Assembly: GCA_030490835.1 (NCBI GenBank)
Contig: CM059973.1
Span: forward strand, 53,324,008-53,388,007
Direction: 5' to 3'
Source of the DNA: Annona cherimola
Lineage: Eukaryota; Streptophyta; Magnoliopsida; Magnoliales; Annonaceae
DNA: 64,000 nucleotides
Both the position numbers and the translations under genes were made by a program. Under the pieces are notes generated by a model. The model had not been told where the DNA came from. It searched no databases and was given only the letters and a program-made list of their open reading frames with translations. Positions 56,430-64,000 of this stretch are shown here, one piece after another (the first letter of the stretch is position 1; each line of letters opens with the position of its first letter).

Positions 56430-57090
56430 TGACGGAGATCATGTTATCATATTACCATGTGTTTATGGTTAGTTTATGGTGCAATGTAGAAATTATAGTT
56501 AGTTTATGGTTTATTTTTTATATTTGTTGATGGCTTATTTAGAGTGTTTTAGGATGTTTGTTTCTACTTCGAGTTATTTCTAAATTTGCAAGTTTACTTA
56601 TTGCACAGTTTGTTTAGTTTACAAGCTTACTTGTTATGCAAGTTTGTTTGTTACATGGGCTTTCATATTTCTTATTGCTTATCTTTTCTTATAAATATGG
56701 TCGATTGGTACATATATAAGACAGTTCATTTTGATGATTAATTGAGATCTTTGTTTCCCTGAAATTCTCCATTGCATTTCTACTATTTTCTTCCAATTTC
56801 CTTCCCCTTTTTTCCCTTCTTATCTGGTTGAGAGGATCCTCCCTCTTTCTTCTATCTTTTTTCCTAAAAAGTCTTTCAAAAAGTTGCATGTACGTCTTGC
56901 ATTAAGACAGTTCATTTTGATGATTAATTGAAATCCTTATTTCCCTGAAATTCTCCATTGGACTTCTACTATTGTCTTCCAATTTCCTTCCCCTTTTTTC
57001 CCTTCCCATCTGGTTGAGAGGATCCTTCCTCTTTCTTCTACCTTTTTTCCCAAAAAATCTTTCAAAAAGTTGAATGTATGTCTTGCATCA
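56430..57090 (+). mobile_element. Solo LTR with a 186-bp internal tandem duplication
   Basis: Starts TGACGGAGATCAT and ends GTCTTGCATCA, same family as 16724-17135. The 3' part is present twice: 56719-56904 and 56905-57090, each starting AGACAGTTCATTTTGATG and ending CTTGCAT(t/c)A. Flanks CGAAT and GGAAT match at four of five bases. The TATA-like TTATAAATATGG is near 56690. Confidence 0.75.
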
Positions 57091-58492
57091 GGAATATGGA
57101 CAGGAAGAAATTACATATCAAGAGTGAATATGATCTAAGTGAAGAAATGGACACAAAATGAAGGTTTCTTTTTCCAAATACACTTGGGAAATATTGACCC
57201 TTTCTGTTTAAAAAATAAAATACCCAGAACGGGCCACTCTTCTGGTTCTCCTAAAACCCAGTTATCAAGTGACTATTACCATTGCCTGATTCAGCTGCTA
57301 ATGTCTGTTCGCCCATCAATTTTTGATTATTTGACTGCATAACCTCGTTAGATTATTAACTCTAGTTCTCATAATAGTCAAAAACGATAATCCCACCTCA
57401 TCTTTGGACTCAGTGACCTCCACAAATCATTACTTCTCCTTTCACACAGATTCAACTCCCGTATGACCAGCCACTGATGTTACTTTCTACACTCGAGTGG
57501 AGGGCATACCCCACTATTGTTTCATGATCTTAATTGATGAACGTAGACCTTTGTCGCTGTTGTCATAGTCTGCTACCATGACCATAGCTATCTCTCAACA
57601 TTGTCTCCAACAACGTTCACAAACAAGAGATATTTCCAGACCAAAGAATCAGCATCTTCCATTACAAAGCAAAGGATCCTCATTGTCTACCATCTAAAAT
57701 TACGAAATAGCCTCTCCCAAAAAACTACCATCGCCAAGAGCAGAAATCTCAACATCACAAATTCAACCAAACCCTGAAACCGGCTATAACCTCTGATCAC
57801 CGACCGCTGAAAGAACATGCCAAATCTGGCCACTCACTAGACCATAAACCAACACACCGGATCTAAGACTGCCCTTCACCTAATTGACATCAAGATCACC
57901 AATCAAATCAGGCCCACAAGATCCATCCACCAGCATTTCTAGAGGTGGTTCTCCTGCTGCTGCTGATTCATTGGCAGAGAAGCTAAGGGAAGAAATGTTC
58001 ATTCCTAGGCAGGTTCACTGACACGTGACACCAAGGATAGAGAACAAGATTGTTGACAGCAAAAGGGATATTTTTTCATTGACTCCAGCTGGTCATTGAC
58101 AGATGCAATGAATATAGCAGATGCACAAATTGATCATTAGATGGCGATCGCAAAGTTTGGCACAGGCTGGCAATGGCGACAGGCTTTTAAGTAGTCTTAG
58201 TAGAGAAGAAGCAACTTGATAGCATTTTGGGCATTTTTTTTTTATATATAGAAAGGGTCAAACACTTATGTATGAGTACTCTTGCAATACTGGTCAGAAG
58301 TTCCGGTCTATTTGTCGTTTTGAAAATTTGTGTATAAATTAGACAAAAGTTATGGGAATATTTTAAAAAAAGAACCTAAAATAAAACCTTTTCATAAAAG
58401 AGATATGATTGACAATACAAAAACATCTCTAATTGCGGAGAAGTAGGAATGACAAGGTCTCATGTAGTTAAACCATAAACATATTATCAAAT
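57091..58492. other. Unassigned intronic sequence
   Basis: No coding domain recognised on either strand. 57350-58130 has a fairly even base mix, unlike the AT-rich surroundings, and could be eroded transposon coding sequence, but I cannot place it. Confidence 0.35.
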
Positions 58493-58509
58493 AAGACTAC
58501 AAGATATAA

Positions 58510-58731
58510 CCACCGAGGCAATGCCCAGGTGGTACATGGATAGTGCTCATGCAACTAGCGTGTGTTTGAGTCTCACAGGCTGCGGATGTAATATTTGCAC
58601 CGAAAGTGGGGGTTTTGTAAATTTCCCTCCTAAGGAGGGGGTCTATTAGGAAATTCTTTCTATGATGTGAGGATTGTGAAGGTGCTTAATTGTAATATCA
58701 GTTGTCACAGTGTACAAAATACCAATAAAAA
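58510..58731 (+). mobile_element. tRNA-like SINE with perfect 17-bp TSD
   Basis: AAGACTACAAGATATAA occurs at 58493-58509 and 58732-58748. The 222 bp between start CCACCGAGGCAATGCCCAGG and contain an A-box-like GCCCAGGTGGTAC and, about 40 bp on, a B-box-like GTTTGAGTCTC (consensus GGTTCGANNCC). It ends CAATAAAAAAA. Box spacing, size, A-rich end and long TSD fit a tRNA-derived SINE. It would use a LINE's enzymes. Confidence 0.8.
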
Positions 58732-58748
58732 AAGACTACAAGATATAA

Positions 58749-59188
58749 ATAGATGTCAGAAGAAGATTTAAGTTATTTGGCTGAAGATCCAAGAAGTAAT
58801 ATCTTTCTTTGTTTTTTTTATTTTTATCTTGTTTATGGTTCCTTTTAAAAATGGGTCCATTGAAGGCTTAAACTTTCTTTTTATAAATTAATCAAAGACA
58901 GCCGCAGTCTGTATTTCAGCTTAGAAGTGTCTTTATCATGAAAGAGGAAAACGGCAGTCCTCTTCCAACCCAAAAGGGGCAAGGCCTAGTTTAATTGTTG
59001 ACAACAAATGCACACATATACATCCCTGAGTCCCTGAGTTTGGCCATGTGAACTCCTATTTATTACAATAACTTGGAGAGAGGTAATGAACCAATGCAAC
59101 TAGTATCATTGCACTTTTATATTAAAATGAAGTTTTATTAAATTTAAACCATTAGAAATAATTATCGGCATATATTTTATTGGCCTAT
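58749..59188. other. Spacer, nothing recognised
   Basis: AT-rich, no feature supported. Confidence 0.4.
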
Positions 59189-59392
59189 GATTTACTGCAA
59201 ACATTTCTCACTTTCCACAAATTAAAATGCTTAGTTTGGGTCCCACAGATGTGATTTTGTGAAATCTAAACTATTCGTCTTCTCAATCATGATTTAGTGG
59301 AAACATTTCTCACTTTCCACAAATTGAAATGCTTAGTTTGGGTCCCATAGATGTGATTTTGTGAAATCTAAACTATTCGTTTTCTCAATCAC
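59189..59392. repeat. 102-bp tandem duplication
   Basis: ACATTTCTCACTTTCCACAA begins at 59201 and at 59303. Both units continue through GCTTAGTTTGGGTCCCA and GATTTTGTGAAATCTAAAC with only a few differences, so the event is recent. Confidence 0.85.
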
Positions 59393-61023
<1,631 letters not shown>

Positions 61024-61168
61024 GAAGATTTTTCACTCACCCAAATGAAAGTAGTCATTGGATCTCTCTGAAAACCAGAGACCCATCTGCTACAAGCCAA
61101 AAATATTAATCTACCCATCATGATTCAACAGCCAAAAATACTTGTAAATAGAATATCTAGTTCATGTA

Positions 61169-61728
61169 TGATGAAAATAGCAAGAAATTTTTCAAATCTG
61201 TCTATTCTAGGCGCAAGAATTTTGTAAAAGGGAAATAATCCTAGGATATTTTAGAAAGATTTTATTTTGCTATTTTTGAAAGATATTAGAAGATTCCTAG
61301 GATATTTTAGAATCTGTTTAAAATAAGCATGTATCTATTTTAAGTTTACTTCCTTAAGAAGTTTACTTCAAATATACAACTTTCTTTTCTAGAAGGATTT
61401 TCGTAGGATATTTTAGAATCCATTTAAAATAAGCAAGTATCTATTTTAAGTTTACTTCCTTAAGAAGTTTCCTTAAAATATATATTTCTTTTTCTAGAAG
61501 GATTTTATTTGCTAAAATTAGGTGATATGTTCACCTATAAATACAGCTCTTGTAAGCTCTAAAGGGGCATCAGTTTTGTGATTTATAAAAGTGTTTTCTA
61601 GTTCTTCTTCTACTTGTTCTTGTTCTTCTCTCCTTATTCATCTATTCTTTCTACCTTCTTTCTTCACTTCTCATCTCTAGAGGTTCCTTCCTCTTTCTTC
61701 TATTTTCTCCTCTACCCATCCTACATCA
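61169..61728 (+). repeat. 5' LTR of the second Ty3 copy
   Basis: It is 560 bp against 593 in the first copy. The largest gap is loss of one CTCCTTATTCTTGTTCTT-type repeat in the CT-rich tail. TATA-like CTATAAATACAG is near 61536. Confidence 0.9.
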
Positions 61729-62214
61729 ATTGGTATCAAAGCCAAACCTGGTACTACTTTCACCCAATTTCTATTACTGTTTGCTATCCAAAAAAATTGT
61801 TGTTGTCCACAAATCACTGCTGTCCATTCTATTGCCATTTTGCTGTCCACGAACTGCTGTCATCTACAAAACACTGATGTCCATTCTATTGGAGTTTGCT
61901 GTCCACAAACTGGTGCTATCATTGTTGTCCATTCCGTCGCTGTTTGATGTTGTCTACTGCTGCCATCACAACAACCTATTGGTCATCACGAAAATACTGC
62001 TAAGAAGTTGCTGAAATTACTTTCAAGTTGTCTCTTGCTAAACTTGGTAATATTGGACCTCAACAGGTACATTTTCTCTAGCTGAAAGTACTTAATTCAT
62101 ATCTGTTTCAATCAAGTTCTTTGCTTTTGAACCTTTAGAAAAAAAAAAGAGAAAAAAAATCATTCTTAGTAGTAAGTCTTTCCTATATCAGCATAAGTTG
62201 AATTTTGAGTCACC

Positions 62215-64000
62215 ATGCCTACTAATGCTGAATTAAATGCCGAACTCGAAGCTTTATCCAATTCTATTGATAATCAATTTGAATCTTTAACAACCCTTTG
62301 TGATACCTTAGCCCAAAAGCAAGAAGATTTCCAAAAAGAAACCACCTCTTCCATTCAATCTCTCATTACCTCAGTAAACAGGTTGACTGAAATTGTTGGA
62401 AAACGCTATGATTGAGACTGGACAATCATTTCGAAATGGTCAATCACACAATACTCATGCTTCTAGTAGCTCTCCTATAATAACTGACCTTCTCCAAAAT
62501 CCAAACATACATGCTAAAGGTCATCATAACCCAGAGCATTCACATATTCCAGAAATGCATACAAATTTGGAAAGTCATGAAGACAACAATAATTTTTATG
62601 AAACTGGTTTTGCAAACAATTTTAGACATGGGAACTATCAGAAAAATTATAATATACCTTTTCCACAACAACAACGGCGTGTAACTGATAATTCTTGGGT
62701 GGCAAAACAAGTCAAGGTAGATGCTCCTAGTTATGACGGTCGTTTAGACCCTAACGCTTTCTTAGATTGGTTGGCAGACAGAAGATTTTTTTTGTTTGTA
62801 TGATATGGATGATGCCCAACGATTGAGATTTACAAAAATGAAACTTGTTAGGTCTGCCAAACGCTATTGGCAAGGGATTCTAGATGAAAGTCAACGCATA
62901 GGAGTACCTATCACAACATGGGCTGAAATGAAAGCTAAATTAAAAGAGAAATACCTTCCTGAATATCATCAGACTCAACTATTGGAACACCTGGTTAACT
63001 TGAGACAATGATCATTAAGTGTAACTGACTATCTTAATAAGTCTGAAGATTTAAAAATGAAATGTGGAATCCAGGAAGATCCTTGGGTTACACGAACAAA
63101 GTTTATCAATGGCTTGAAACCAGAAATCAAAACTTTGTTGAAATTGCATTCAGTTGTTTCTGTGGAAGGCACATATTATAAAGCTCTAGAATTGGAAAAT
63201 TTTCAAAAATCTTTCACTAACAAACGTTTGATTCCACAAACTGGAGAGACAAGGGTATCCAAATTAAATTCTAATCTAACGTCTTTTCAAGGAACAACTA
63301 AACTATTGCCTGAACAATACACAAGTAGGGAAAAGAATAATCCAGTTTCTCGATTTGATGCCACTAGTAAGCGGGTTAATGGTCCATGTTTTCGTTGTGG
63401 GGGTAAAGGTCATATTGCATCACAATGTCCTCAGCACACACTTACAATTAATCATATAGAGGATCATGAAGATGTGACCATTGATCAAGTTGCTGAAACT
63501 TTTGAGAAACCATCGGATTGTGAACTTGATGGAGACTATAGCTATAATGACTTGCAATTAAATGTTGTGCGTTGCATTTTGACTTCTTTTTCAAATAGTG
63601 ATTGGAGATGTACAAATATATTTCATCAATTTTTTAAATGTGGGAATACAGTATGCAAGATTGTTATAGATGGAGGTAGTTCCATGAATGTGATTGCCAA
63701 ATCAGCTATAGCCAGATTGAATTTGAAAACTGAACCACATCCTCATCCATATCGTGTAGCATGGGTAGACAAAACTACACTTCCTGTTAATGAAAGATGC
63801 TTAGTTCCTATATCGATAGGTGATTATTCTGATCATATTTGGTGTGATGTGCTACCCATGGATGTGGCTCATATTCTTCTTGGTCGACCATGGCTATATG
63901 ACTTAAAAGTAATCCATTATGGGCAACCCAACACCTATATTATTAAGCATAATAGAAAATCTATCCTTTGAAGTCTGCTAAACCTAAAGAAAGTGATAGA
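62215..64000 (+). pseudogene. Ty3/gypsy Gag-protease, disrupted, partial
   Basis: Homologous to 8233-10215. Breaks: a 2-bp loss near 62405 (after IVGKR), an indel near 62780 (after WLAD), a stop at 63009 where the first copy has GGA, and a 1-bp loss near 63965. The last long piece, 63057-63971, keeps zinc knuckle [14 protein letters not shown] and protease [13 protein letters not shown] 3-bp deletion removes one Glu after DYSYN. Not functional as it stands. Confidence 0.9.

Larger units (their letters stand above)
61169..64000 (+). mobile_element. Second Ty3/gypsy copy, 5' part, cut by the window edge
   Basis: 5' LTR 61169-61728 (560 bp) starts TGATGAAAATAGC and ends CCTACATCA; PBS TTGGTATCAAAGCC follows with one change. 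Leader and gag match the copy at 7145 almost base for base. It continues past 64000, so whether it keeps reverse transcriptase cannot be seen. Same orientation as the first copy. Confidence 0.93.

Overview
The window looks like nuclear DNA from a flowering plant, probably a dicot with a TE-rich genome. It is AT-rich, has plant-type GT-AG introns and is dominated by plant retrotransposons. There are no bacterial operons and I saw no rRNA, tRNA or CRISPR array. I cannot name the species.

The one host gene I can support runs on the minus strand through almost the whole window. Eleven exons (55907-55966 down to 4056-4289) splice in frame into 436 residues of a kinesin-7 (CENP-E related, MKRP-like) protein: the C-terminal half of the motor domain, the neck/coiled coil and part of the tail. 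The exons total 1,308 bp over 51,911 bp. Three introns are giant (about 13.7, 12.0 and 19.8 kb) and are filled with transposable elements. The P-loop half of the motor (beyond 64000) and the tail end (before 1) are outside the window, so the gene is larger still.

Layout, left to right. 1-1305: remnant of an LTR element. 1696-3072: non-autonomous hAT-type element with an 8-bp target-site duplication (TSD). 4056-6024: three tail exons. 6025-25868: giant intron with a very young, internally deleted Ty3/gypsy element (7145-11950), an antisense copia LTR, copia relics with MITEs inside, a solo LTR (16724-17135), a degraded gypsy element (about 17.9-21.1 kb) and two copia relics (about 21.7-24.4 kb). 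25869-30126: six motor/neck exons. 30127-42093: giant intron with a Tourist-like MITE, an RTE-type LINE split by an antisense RTE 3' end, and an internally deleted copia element (36316-41212). 42094-42172: motor exon. 42173-55906: giant intron with an L1-type LINE (43878-53009) split by two LTR insertions, one of them about 4 kb, and a foldback element (53031-54588). 55907-55966: motor exon. 55967-64000: intron or beyond, with a solo LTR carrying an internal duplication, a tRNA-like SINE with a 17-bp TSD, a (CT)50 tract and the 5' part of a second, decayed Ty3 copy that continues past the window.

Nearly all sizeable retroelements lie on the plus strand, antisense to the kinesin gene. None has an intact coding complement. 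The youngest (7145-11950) lacks reverse transcriptase, so it was presumably moved by enzymes made elsewhere.
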